This document shows positions 7,481 through 15,402 of a stretch of DNA of 28,026 nt, piece after piece. This stretch comes from CAJXCL01 sp964394335 (lineage in GTDB: Bacteria > Nitrospinota > Nitrospinia > CAJXCL01). How positions within the stretch are numbered: position 1 is the first letter of the stretch; every line of letters starts with the position of its first letter. Position numbers and translations under genes: made by a program. Under the pieces are notes generated by a model that ran no database searches, was not told the origin of the DNA, and saw nothing but the letters and a program-made list of their open reading frames with translations. The stretch covers positions 1 to 28,026 of the forward strand of contig CAYMVZ010000019.1 in NCBI GenBank assembly GCA_964394335.1, read 5' to 3'.

Positions 7481-7800
7481 TTCACGGTCTTCTATTATAA
7501 CCTGCAATCCGTAGGTTCAGCATAGTTAATTTAATATTAAATGTCCTTACAGGGCAAAAAAAACAAAAAGTTGAACTTAATGGTTCGAAATTCTGCTAAC
7601 GCAGAGCTTCAAACCAGTTGTGGCCATAATCCCAGCTTCCCAGAACCCATTATTCCATCATTTTTGAATGGTAATGTTTCTGTATGCATCATCTCTCAAT
7701 AACGCTATTGTATTGAATAAGATAGGCTTGCATGGCGTACTATAAATTGTCCTACTTGTTGTAGTTTCCGATGTTTTTTTGTAGTATACTCCCTAAATAT

Positions 7801-7895
7801 CACAGCATGGCCAGGGGCCACAACCAAATGGAGCTACCGCTCCGGAGAGCAAAAAAACTTTGCTAAAAAACATGTTTTGCAAGTTAGTAATACAG
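7801..7895 (-). repeat. ~88-base dispersed element, copy B
   Basis: On the minus strand this reads ACTTGCAAAAC, poly-T, AGCAAAGTTTTTTTG, then GGAGC-GGTA-GCTCC, then TTTGGTTGTGGCCCCTGGCC. It matches copy C at 11771-11860 throughout. The GGTA-loop hairpin is kept even though the stem sequence differs. Confidence 0.65.
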
Positions 7896-8043
7896 CGACC
7901 CATAAGGAAGACTTTTTCAACATCTTTTTAAAAATATTTTTGGACAAGAGTGATATCTGATATTCATTTAACTTTTGTTTTTACAAAATCATTTCACATA
8001 TATTCCTTTTTTTTAGATAACAATTTTTAAATTTGTCAGTAAT

Positions 8044-10407
8044 ATGACATTACTAAAGAGTAAAAACTGGCAGAATGAAAGCTATCCTAACAGCTCTATT
8101 TTTCCTGATGGGGAAAATAACCTAAAAGAAGAGATCGGTTTTTTTCATCGATTCATCAGAAAAGAGAAAACCCCTCGGTGGATATGTCTTGGGTTACTTA
8201 GTTTATTTGTTTTTCTCACTGCTGATAAATACATAAAGTGGTCGGACAAAGAAGATTGGGTAAGAGCGAATCGGATGATATTGAAATTGAATGGAAGAAA
8301 TCTCAATGACAAACTCGCTAATCCGGACGAATGGTTCCACAATATGCTTTTGGCCGCAAAAGGGATTACTCTTGATCATTTCACTAATAATGATAATGAG
8401 AATACTATCAAAGATTTTGCTTTGCTCATCATGAGTCGCCGAGGTGTTATTCTTCAGATGAGGATTTTAGATCAAACAGGGATGGAGAAGGTTCGAGTAG
8501 ATTTCAAAAACGGTAAGGCTATAGAAGTGCCGGAAGTTGATTTGCAGGATAAAAGCGGTAGATATTATTTTAAGAAGGCGCAAGAGTTAGAAAAAGGTGA
8601 AGTATATGTTTCCGCGATTGATCTCAATAAAGAAAAAGGAAAAATTGAAGAACCCCGGTACGTGACCGTAAGATTTATTATGAAAGTTTTTTACGGAAAA
8701 GGGGATTTGCGAGGCTATATAGTGGTAAACTTTAAGTTTCCCGAATTAGTTAACCTGGTTGATAACTTTTTGGAAGAAAGCAACAAAATCAGAATGTGGA
8801 ATGAGAAGAGGAACGAGAGGGGGCAGATTGTTGAGAGACAGATTATCGGGAGTAATGAGCGGAGTAATGAGCCATGTCAACTATACAAAATTTATGGGCC
8901 AAAGGAAGAGATTCCTTACTATGATAATGCCTGTAAAATACTTTCAAAGAGTGAGGTTGTTTCAGTTAAACTTCCCATCGAAATAAAAGGACATAAATAC
9001 ACTGTAGAAATTTATACCGAGATAGAAGAGATTATTGAGCATAGCAGAAATAACAATGTCCCTTTGTTCCTTACCATAATTATAGTAGGAATATCAGCTT
9101 TGATGTACAAGGGGGGAAAGTGGCGGAGTAAGGCAATGAAAAGTGAACATCTCCTTCAATTGAGTAAGGAACTAAAAAAGGAACTTAAAAGGGAAACATT
9201 ATTCGTGCTACTGCTCCAGAAGGTAGCTGTCTCAGCAAATGAGTCTGTAACCGTGGAAGGGGCTCTGCAAACTTGTATCGACCTGGTTTGTGAGCATACT
9301 CGCTGGCCGGTTGGACATGTTTACATGCCAGCCAAAGATAATCCAAAAAAATTGCTGCCGACAGATATTTGGCATCTCAGCGGTCATCAGGAATTTAAAA
9401 CTTTTCAAAAAGTTACCAAAGAAACTTCTTTCAATTTAGGGGAAGGATTGCCGGGGAGAGTTTTATCCAGCGGAAAACCGGCATGGATCATTGATGTAAC
9501 CAAAGATTCAAATTTTCCAAGAGCGAAATTGGCGGAAAATATCGGTGTTAAATCAGGATTTGCTTTTCCGGTTTTAAAGGCCTCTGAGGTTGTGGGAGTG
9601 CTGGAATTTTTCTCCATGGATGCCATCGTTGAACCGGATGAGGAACTTATAAAAGTGATGGCAAATATTGGCACGCAGCTCGGACGAGTAGTTGAGCGCA
9701 AACAGGCTGAAGCAGCGCTTAAGGAATTTTCAAGAAAACTTGTCGAATCCCAGGAAAACGAGCGTAAAAGAATAGCTGCTGAGCTTCATGACAGTCTGGG
9801 GCAGGATTTGCTTGTTATTAAAAATGAAATAAAGAGATATTTAAAAACCATCTCTGAAGATAATAGGAACAGTGAAATCTTGGAATTTGCCTCTTCTATA
9901 GTGACGCAAACTCTTAAAGAAATAAAGGAAATTGCCTACAATCTCCGTCCACCACAACTTGACAAACTTGGGCTAAAAGATGCTATTTTATCCCAAGTTA
10001 AAAGGGTATTAAATACTTCAGAAATAAATATATTTACGGAAATTGATGTAAAAGATGTTGAAATCCCACCTGAAACTGAAATTAATATTTTTCGAATAAT
10101 TCAGGAAGGAATTAACAATATCGTGAAGCATTCCTATTCAAGTGAAGCAATTATAAGACTAAAAAATTCAAAAGAAAATATTTATCTTGAGATTTCAGAT
10201 AACGGTGAGGGGTTTGATAACAAAAAAGAGAAAAAACAGAATGCTGCCTTTGAAGGTTTTGGGCTAAAAGGAATAGCAGAGAGAGCAACAATGCTTGGCG
10301 GTTCTTTTCAGGTTGATTCTAAAAAAGGAGTAGAGACAACCTTGAAAATAATTATTCCAATTTGTCGAAACAATACGAGCACGAAAAAGGAGAATTTTTC
10401 TCTTTAA
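8044..10407 (+). CDS. Membrane sensor histidine kinase, NarX/DegS-type (HisKA_3), with GAF domain
   Basis: A 787-residue sensor kinase. TM1 is near residues 45-62 and TM2 near 338-356, enclosing a ~275-residue extracytoplasmic domain of probable Cache type. A cytoplasmic GAF domain follows at about 395-550. The HisKA_3 dimerisation box ENERKRIAAELHDSLGQDL carries the phospho-acceptor His582. The HATPase domain has an N-box (IIQEGINNIVKH), DNGEGF and a GFGLKGI glycine box. It autophosphorylates and hands phosphate to LuxR-type regulators; two such genes follow, the first only 81 bases away. The signal could be a small periplasmic ligand. The ATG has no clear Shine-Dalgarno, as in the regulators and unlike the cytochrome genes. 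Confidence 0.92.
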   Translation: MTLLKSKNWQNESYPNSSIFPDGENNLKEEIGFFHRFIRKEKTPRWICLGLLSLFVFLTADKYIKWSDKEDWVRANRMILKLNGRNLNDKLANPDEWFHNMLLAAKGITLDHFTNNDNENTIKDFALLIMSRRGVILQMRILDQTGMEKVRVDFKNGKAIEVPEVDLQDKSGRYYFKKAQELEKGEVYVSAIDLNKEKGKIEEPRYVTVRFIMKVFYGKGDLRGYIVVNFKFPELVNLVDNFLEESNKIRMWNEKRNERGQIVERQIIGSNERSNEPCQLYKIYGPKEEIPYYDNACKILSKSEVVSVKLPIEIKGHKYTVEIYTEIEEIIEHSRNNNVPLFLTIIIVGISALMYKGGKWRSKAMKSEHLLQLSKELKKELKRETLFVLLLQKVAVSANESVTVEGALQTCIDLVCEHTRWPVGHVYMPAKDNPKKLLPTDIWHLSGHQEFKTFQKVTKETSFNLGEGLPGRVLSSGKPAWIIDVTKDSNFPRAKLAENIGVKSGFAFPVLKASEVVGVLEFFSMDAIVEPDEELIKVMANIGTQLGRVVERKQAEAALKEFSRKLVESQENERKRIAAELHDSLGQDLLVIKNEIKRYLKTISEDNRNSEILEFASSIVTQTLKEIKEIAYNLRPPQLDKLGLKDAILSQVKRVLNTSEINIFTEIDVKDVEIPPETEINIFRIIQEGINNIVKHSYSSEAIIRLKNSKENIYLEISDNGEGFDNKKEKKQNAAFEGFGLKGIAERATMLGGSFQVDSKKGVETTLKIIIPICRNNTSTKKENFSL

Positions 10408-10488
10408 ACAAAGATTCATTATGGTTAAATATTAATTTGTATATTATCGATATAAATCAATTTTTTTAATTTTTATGATTATTTGTTT

Positions 10489-11136
10489 ATGAATACACAA
10501 ATATTAGTCGCTGACGACCATCCCCTCTTCCGTCAAGGTTTAATTAAGACAATAGAAGGCCACTCTTTATTTAATATAATTGCTGAAGCTAATGATGGAG
10601 TGCAGGCTTTGAACAAAATTAAAGAATTAAAACCAGATATTGCAATTTTAGATATTTCTATGCCAAAAATGTCAGGACTTGAAATAGTTAAAAAGATTCG
10701 AAACCTAAATTTAGATGTAAAAATAATTATTTTGACAATGTACACAGAAGAAGAATTTTTCAGCCAGGCAATTGAATTGGATATAAAAGGATATATTTCA
10801 AAGGAAAGTGCTGGAGAAGATTTAATTACAGCATTGGAACGTGTGTCCAATGGTGGATCTTATATTAGCCCGTTACTTTCTGACAATGTGTTTAAACTGG
10901 AAAAGGAAAGGAGGTTTTTAGTTAAAACCAAACCCGGTCTAAGCAATCTTACTCCTGCTGAAAGGCAAATCCTGAAATATTTATCTGAAAACAAATCGAG
11001 CAAGCAAATCGCCGAGAAATTATTTATCAGTTATAAAACGGTAGAAAATCACAGGGCAAATATTCGTGATAAGCTCAACTTAAAAGGTTTAAATGCGCTT
11101 CTCAAGTTTGCCATTGAAAACAAATCAAAACTATAA
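10489..11136 (+). CDS. NarL/FixJ-family response regulator 1
   Basis: A 215-residue two-domain regulator. The receiver domain shows the acidic pair (ADDH), the phospho-accepting Asp in AILDISMP, the Thr in ILTMYT and the Lys in IKGYISKES. The C-terminal LuxR-type helix-turn-helix is LTPAERQILKYLSENKSSKQ and TVENHRANIRDKL. The ATG at 10489 is preferred over a TTG at 10483. It is probably the partner of the kinase immediately upstream. It is about 80% identical by eye to a second regulator 730 bases downstream. No ribosome site is visible and the DNA is very AT-rich (16 G+C in the 60 bases 10621-10680). Confidence 0.93.
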   Translation: MNTQILVADDHPLFRQGLIKTIEGHSLFNIIAEANDGVQALNKIKELKPDIAILDISMPKMSGLEIVKKIRNLNLDVKIIILTMYTEEEFFSQAIELDIKGYISKESAGEDLITALERVSNGGSYISPLLSDNVFKLEKERRFLVKTKPGLSNLTPAERQILKYLSENKSSKQIAEKLFISYKTVENHRANIRDKLNLKGLNALLKFAIENKSKL

Positions 11137-11231
11137 AAGATCTAATATTAGCGTAAATCTTTTACCGCAATCGTATTTCCTCCGCTTATCATTGTAGCTT
11201 TTCCTATATTAAAAAAACTAATCTCAAAAAA

Positions 11232-11324
11232 AAGGGTAGAACTACCTATAACATTAGTTAAAAAAATGAATAGAGCTACCCATTCAAAATAGGTGCTACT
11301 GTCTATTTACCTTTATGTCATGCT
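11232..11324. repeat. 3'-flank repeat of regulator 1, with NarL-like heptamers
   Basis: The block AATGAATAGAGCTACCCATT and its surroundings recur after regulator 2 at 12609-12675. It includes TACCTAT (11243-11249) and TACCCAT (11277-11283), which both fit the NarL heptamer TACYYMT. It marks how far the duplication of the regulator gene extends downstream. Confidence 0.6.
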
Positions 11325-11518
11325 TCGCTTAGAATAAAAAAGAAGTGACCCGACCACTTACTGCTAAGCCATTGATATTTTGTTGCTTTTCTTTTTAACT
11401 GCGAAAGCCAGGAGTATCTTTTTCTATAAACATAAATACTTTAGATATTATTTAATATATTTATACATATAGTGATTTAAACCAATTAATAATTTTTTTA
11501 TTATATCAATCTTCATAA

Positions 11519-11678
11519 CTGTCTAAATTAGAGTGATACCTAAAATTTTTTAACTTAGTCATATGCTGTCCAAATTAGCTCAGATTGCAATTAACCTGTA
11601 TTTTCATGTTTTACTTTTTTTGGAGTATCTCAAATAGATGCATAATAGCTAAAAAAAGAGATGTGCTGTCCAAATTGA
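11519..11678 (+). repeat. Three spaced CTGTCYAAATT direct repeats
   Basis: CTGTCTAAATTAG at 11519, CTGTCCAAATTAG at 11566 and CTGTCCAAATTGA at 11666 lie 47 and 100 bases apart upstream of regulator 2. They may be binding sites or remnants of a repeated element. Confidence 0.4.
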
Positions 11679-11770
11679 AATTCATGTCTCAAAATACCTC
11701 AGATGGAGAAAACCCTTTATTTATTGGCCCTTTTGCGGAAAAGACTTATTTAATTTAGACATCTGTACTG

Positions 11771-11860
11771 CAAACTTGTAAAAGTGTGTTTTTTAACAAA
11801 GTTTTTGTTGGGCATCGGGCGGTAGCCCTTTTGGTTGTGGCCCCTGGCCACTCTGTGATC
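11771..11860 (+). repeat. ~88-base dispersed element, copy C, abutting regulator 2
   Basis: This copy runs ACTTGTAAAAGTGTG, poly-T, AACAAAGTTTTTGTTG, then GGGC-GGTA-GCCC, then TTTTGGTTGTGGCCCCTGGCC and ACTCTGTG. GTGGCC-CCT-GGCCAC forms a second hairpin. It ends six bases before the ATG of regulator 2, so it would form that gene's 5' leader or promoter region. Confidence 0.65.
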
Positions 11861-11866
11861 TATCTT

Positions 11867-12517
11867 ATGAATACACAAAAAATATTAGTCGCTGACGACC
11901 ACCCTATCTTCCGGCAAGGTTTAATTAGGACAATAGAAAGTCTCTCTTCATTTAATGTAATTGCTGAAGCCACTGATGGAATGCAGGCTTTGAACAAAAT
12001 TAAAGAACTAAAACCGGATATTGCAATTTTAGATATTTCTATGCCAAATTTGTCAGGGTTTGAAATAGTTAAAAAGATTCAAAACCTTAATTTAGATGTA
12101 AAAATAATTATTTTGACAATGTACACAGACGAAGAATTTTTCAACCAAGCAATTGATTTGGATATAAAAGGCTACGTACTAAAAGAAAGTTCTACGGAAG
12201 ACTTGATTATAGCATTAGAACGTGTGTCCAACGGTGAATCTTATATTAGCCCGTCACTTACTGACTATGTGATTAAACTGGAAAGGAAAAGGAGGTCTTT
12301 CATTAAAGCCAAACCTACCATAAACAATCTTACTCCTGCTGAAAAACAAATCTTGAAATATTTAGCTGAAAACAAAACGAGTAAACAAATCGCCAACAAA
12401 TTAATTATCAGTTATAAAACTGTAGAAAATCACAGGGCAAATATCCGTCATAAGCTTAACTTAAAAGGTTTAAATGCCCTTCTCAAGTTTGCCATTGAAA
12501 ACAAATCAAAACTATAA
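11867..12517 (+). CDS. NarL/FixJ-family response regulator 2 (paralogue of regulator 1)
   Basis: A 216-residue regulator with all receiver residues (ADDH, LDISMP, ILTMYT, IKGYVLKES) and a LuxR-type helix-turn-helix (TVENHRANIRHKL). The start is set at the ATG at 11867, which begins MNTQKILVADDH like its paralogue. The open frame extends 27 codons upstream, but those codons come from the dispersed element and do not match the paralogue. The DNA-binding region is almost the same as in regulator 1, so they may share sites. Its own DNA is extremely AT-rich (10 G+C in 12061-12120). It is the last gene before the AioA-like operon, and probable regulator sites lie between. Confidence 0.92.
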   Translation: MNTQKILVADDHPIFRQGLIRTIESLSSFNVIAEATDGMQALNKIKELKPDIAILDISMPNLSGFEIVKKIQNLNLDVKIIILTMYTDEEFFNQAIDLDIKGYVLKESSTEDLIIALERVSNGESYISPSLTDYVIKLERKRRSFIKAKPTINNLTPAEKQILKYLAENKTSKQIANKLIISYKTVENHRANIRHKLNLKGLNALLKFAIENKSKL

Positions 12518-12572
12518 AAGACCTTAATAACCTCAAGCGGGAGTAAGATAGCATAGAATTAGTCTTAAAAAC

Positions 12573-12675
12573 GGGTAACACTACCTATTAGAATAGGTAG
12601 TGTTACCCATGAAACTGGTAGCAAAAATGAATAGAGCTACCCATTCGAAAGGGGTACGGCTATCTATTTACCTTT
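12573..12675. promoter_or_regulatory. Palindrome and NarL-type heptamer cluster, possible operator
   Basis: GGGTAACACTACCTATT and AATAGGTAGTGTTACCC (12573-12608) form a perfect 17-bp inverted repeat with a 2-base centre. Within it are TACCTAT and its inverted copy ATAGGTA. TACCCAT follows at 12604 and 12638. All match the NarL heptamer TACYYMT, though the spacing here is 7-4-7 rather than the known 7-2-7. No T-tract follows, so it is a poor terminator. It lies 250-350 bases upstream of the cytochrome operon and just after a NarL-type regulator. Confidence 0.45.
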
Positions 12676-12805
12676 GTATTAAATTTTTCCATAATATGTC
12701 TTAAATGGGTTATACGAGGGATCAATATAAAACGATTCAGAAGACAAATTTTTTTATTTAGTTAGGAATGAGGCTGAAAAGAGAATGATTTATTCCATTT
12801 AATTT

Positions 12806-12916
12806 GAAGGAGGTGGTAGATGAGATTATAAGAGAAAAGTTATAGATGTAGTGTTCAAAGCGTAGAGAAGATAGAAAAGTCTTTATTATTGGTTTTAAAA
12901 AATTTTAGAAGGAGGT
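12806..12916 (+). repeat. Leader segment of the AioA-like operon, related to 7357-7480
   Basis: It starts with AAGGAGGTGGTAGATG (a four-codon ORF, ATG AGA TTA TAA), continues with GTTATAGATGTAGTGTT and AGCGTAGAGA, and ends with TTATTATTGGTTTTAAAAAA. The same order occurs at 7357-7480, and a shorter part at 3718-3765. Confidence 0.4.
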
Positions 12917-12928
12917 GGGCTTAAAATA

Positions 12929-14098
12929 ATGAAAGCAAAAACAAAAAAAGCAGCTTATAAAAGCTTTCTATGCATAGTTGCTGTTGTTGTAACAGCTTTT
13001 GTGCTGTCTCAAACCGTCCAGGCCGCGAGCATTGGTCCGTTGCCAAAATTAAAAATTAATGCCAAAAAAGCGGAACTTGGAAGGAAACTTTTTTTCGATA
13101 CTAAGCTCTCAGGTGACGCGCAGCTTGCATGTTCTTCCTGCCATGACCACAAACTCGGTTTTACAACCAGAAAGCCCCTGTCGGATGCTTATATCAGTAT
13201 GCTTCACTTCAGAAATGCTCCCACTTTAATTAATACCGCTTATAAAGGGAGTAAATCTGTTTTGCGCAACAAACGCATCCCCTGGCATTGGGATGGCAGA
13301 ATGGGAACTAACCTCAATGACATGACCCGCGACGCCCTGGTTACGAGCGAGACGATGAACATGGACATGAGGATCATGCAGGAACGACTCAGACAGTTTC
13401 CGTCTTATGTTATAGAATTTAATGGTGCATTTGGGTCAAAAGAACCTTCCAATGGGTTAGTCAGGAAGGCGATCCCTGAATTTTTAAAGACCCTTACTTC
13501 AAAGAATGTTCCTTTTGACCAGGGTAAGCTTGGTCTTACAGCCAAAGCTGGTCTTGATCTTTTCCTTGGAAAAGCGGGTTGTGTCAGGTGTCATAACGGT
13601 CCGATGTTTACAGATGGCAAGCCGCATAATACGGGTGTTCCGGAAAACCCGGAAGTTTTTAAAGATCCTGTCCGCCACATAACTTTAATCAGTCTTTTGG
13701 GTTTTGCCCAGGGACTTGAGAATATTATGAATTTAAGGCGGGACCCCGGCTACATGACCGTCTCTCATGACGCTAAAGATATGGGTAAGTTCGCTACCCC
13801 TACTCTGCGAGAACTGAAATACACCGCTCCTTATATGCATAATGGTATGATGGCCTCATTGGATGAAGTCATAGATTTCTACAACAAGGGCGGCGGACCG
13901 GACAGACCCGGATTAAAAGATTCCGCAATGGTGCCGTTGCGCCTGACAGATACTGAAAAAGCAGAGTTAAAAGAATTTCTGCTTGCTCTGAGTGGTGATG
14001 ATATCGGCGCGGCAGTAAAATACACGAAACCTGATCTGGATTACCAGCCTTTGCCAAATTGGGTTAATAATGATTATACAATTAAAAATTATAAATGA
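12929..14098 (+). CDS. Diheme cytochrome c peroxidase/MauG-family protein 1
   Basis: A 389-residue exported protein with a signal peptide (residues ~11-33, ending VQA). It has two heme c sites: CSSCH at 68-72 and CVRCH at 218-222. The layout (LGRKLFFDTKLSGD before heme 1; FATPTLRELKYTAPYMHNG and SLDEVIDFYNKGG in the second domain) is that of the bacterial CCP/MauG family, which either reduce peroxide or do oxidative chemistry on partner proteins. The ribosome site is strong (AGAAGGAGG). It is the first gene of a four-gene operon with a second diheme protein, a Rieske protein and an AioA-like subunit, so electron transfer with the molybdoenzyme is more likely than peroxide defence. This is inference. 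Confidence 0.92.
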   Translation: MKAKTKKAAYKSFLCIVAVVVTAFVLSQTVQAASIGPLPKLKINAKKAELGRKLFFDTKLSGDAQLACSSCHDHKLGFTTRKPLSDAYISMLHFRNAPTLINTAYKGSKSVLRNKRIPWHWDGRMGTNLNDMTRDALVTSETMNMDMRIMQERLRQFPSYVIEFNGAFGSKEPSNGLVRKAIPEFLKTLTSKNVPFDQGKLGLTAKAGLDLFLGKAGCVRCHNGPMFTDGKPHNTGVPENPEVFKDPVRHITLISLLGFAQGLENIMNLRRDPGYMTVSHDAKDMGKFATPTLRELKYTAPYMHNGMMASLDEVIDFYNKGGGPDRPGLKDSAMVPLRLTDTEKAELKEFLLALSGDDIGAAVKYTKPDLDYQPLPNWVNNDYTIKNYK

Positions 14099-14119
14099 GG
14101 GAAAGGAGGGGAAAAATTT

Positions 14120-15367
14120 ATGAAAAGCAGTAAGAATATAATGTTTCTTTTGCTCGCTTTCGCTGCAATACTGATATTCTCCCCTGTGGGAACAGTATTC
14201 GCCGAAGGAGATCCGGATTTTGATATGCCATTGGCAGCTTTAATGCCTCCGCCATATCCGGTGGATAACCCGACAGTGAAAAAAAATGTCTGGCCGTCCA
14301 AAATGGATGCGAAACAGGAATTAGGTTATCTCACATTTTTTGATCCAAAATTGTCTGGCGACCAGGGGCCTTCTGCATGCTCCGATTGCCATAATCCTTT
14401 GCAGGGATGGGGAACGAACGAAGCGCACAGCAAAGGTTATCCGGGAACAGCGCACTGGCGGAATTCTCAAACAATTGTGAATAACGCTTATTTACAGAAA
14501 CTTTTCTGGGGCGGCTCTTCTCCAAGTTTGGAAGCCCAGGCTCCGTCTGCTGCCAGAGCGGCACGCGCTGGAAACCTGGAAAGAGATCAAGGAGAGGCTC
14601 GCTTAAGACTGGCACCGGAATATGTCCAACGCTTTAATGAGGTTTTCGGAGACCGATGGCCTATACTGCAAAATGCATGGCGGGCTATAGCATCTTTCGA
14701 AAGATATATGTCTCAAATCGATACCCCCTTTGATAAATATATGAATGGGGATAGAAGCGCTATGTCAGCCTCCGCAATAAGAGGGATGGACATTTTTAAA
14801 GGAAAAGCGAATTGCTTTGAATGCCATAACGGTCCGATGTTGACGGATGAAAAGTTTTACAATTTGGGTGTAAAAAGAGGAGAAGGTCTTGATGGTGGTG
14901 AGGATCCTGAGGATGCGATGCCGCTCGTACAGATAAACCTGCGCTGGGAAATATACGGCAATAAAGGAAATTCAGAATGGATTTTCCGGTCATTCAAGGA
15001 TGACGCGGGGATGTGGTTCCGAGATAAACAATTGACAAGCAGAGGTAAATTTCGCACGGCGCCTTTAAGGTTTACCAGATTTACCGCGCCATTTATGCAC
15101 CATGGCCAGTTGGATTCGCTTCGTGCAGTCATTGATTTTTACGATAGAGGTGGCGATGAAAATGAGTTTACCAAAGAGCTAATAACACCCTATGGTGATA
15201 AGTATGCAGGTACAAAGACTTCCATCATGAAAAAACTGAATTTAACGGAAGATGAAAAAAAGGATCTGGAAAACTTTTTATTGGCTTTAACCGCCGATCC
15301 TATGGTATTGCCGACTCCAAAGCTTCCTCAGTTTCAGAGGATGGCGGACTGGATGCCAAGAAAATAA
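14120..15367 (+). CDS. Diheme cytochrome c peroxidase/MauG-family protein 2
   Basis: A 415-residue exported protein with a signal peptide (hydrophobic MFLLLAFAAILIF, cleavage near VFA). Heme sites are CSDCH at 87-91 and CFECH at 232-236. The second domain has FRTAPLRFTRFTAPFMHHG and SLRAVIDFYDRGG, the CCP/MauG signature, with a larger insertion between them than in its neighbour. It is clearly homologous to, but well diverged from, the protein encoded 21 bases upstream. Its own ribosome site (AAAGGAGGGG) lies in that gap. Two different diheme proteins beside one molybdoenzyme suggest a heteromeric electron-accepting unit. No catalytic role can be assigned from sequence. Confidence 0.91.
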   Translation: MKSSKNIMFLLLAFAAILIFSPVGTVFAEGDPDFDMPLAALMPPPYPVDNPTVKKNVWPSKMDAKQELGYLTFFDPKLSGDQGPSACSDCHNPLQGWGTNEAHSKGYPGTAHWRNSQTIVNNAYLQKLFWGGSSPSLEAQAPSAARAARAGNLERDQGEARLRLAPEYVQRFNEVFGDRWPILQNAWRAIASFERYMSQIDTPFDKYMNGDRSAMSASAIRGMDIFKGKANCFECHNGPMLTDEKFYNLGVKRGEGLDGGEDPEDAMPLVQINLRWEIYGNKGNSEWIFRSFKDDAGMWFRDKQLTSRGKFRTAPLRFTRFTAPFMHHGQLDSLRAVIDFYDRGGDENEFTKELITPYGDKYAGTKTSIMKKLNLTEDEKKDLENFLLALTADPMVLPTPKLPQFQRMADWMPRK

Positions 15368-15402
15368 TTTAGTTGCTAAATAATAATTAGGAGGTGAAAT
15401 TC

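Larger units (their letters stand above)
7145..8043. other. 900-base gene-free region packed with repeats
   Basis: No supported coding region. It contains an inverted repeat (7185-7242), two copies of an ~88-base element in opposite orientation (7251-7336 plus, 7801-7895 minus), and a segment at 7357-7480 resembling the leader of the AioA-like operon (12806-12916). The promoter of the kinase gene must lie near the end, but I cannot identify it. Confidence 0.55.
11137..11866. other. Repeat-rich spacer between the two regulator genes
   Basis: No gene is supported. It contains a block homologous to the 3' flank of regulator 2 (11232-11324), three related CTGTCYAAATT sites (11519, 11566, 11666), and copy C of the ~88-base element ending just before the regulator 2 ATG. 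Confidence 0.55.
12518..12928. other. Intergenic region upstream of the AioA-like operon
   Basis: It holds a perfect 17-bp palindrome (12573-12608), the shared 3'-flank block, and a leader with the mini-ORF ATG AGA TTA TAA (12819-12830) behind AAGGAGGTGG. The operon promoter should lie here; no convincing core promoter could be chosen. Confidence 0.55.

Noticed and set aside
11786..11866. 27-codon N-terminal extension of regulator 2
   Set aside because: It is encoded by the dispersed element and is absent in the paralogue, which starts at the same MNTQ.
12573..12608. Palindrome as terminator of regulator 2
   Set aside because: The stem is strong but no T-tract follows on either side, so an operator or cruciform is more likely.
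12929..15367. Diheme genes as a peroxide defence pair
   Set aside because: Possible by family, but their fixed place in an operon with Rieske and AioA-like genes argues for a linked role.
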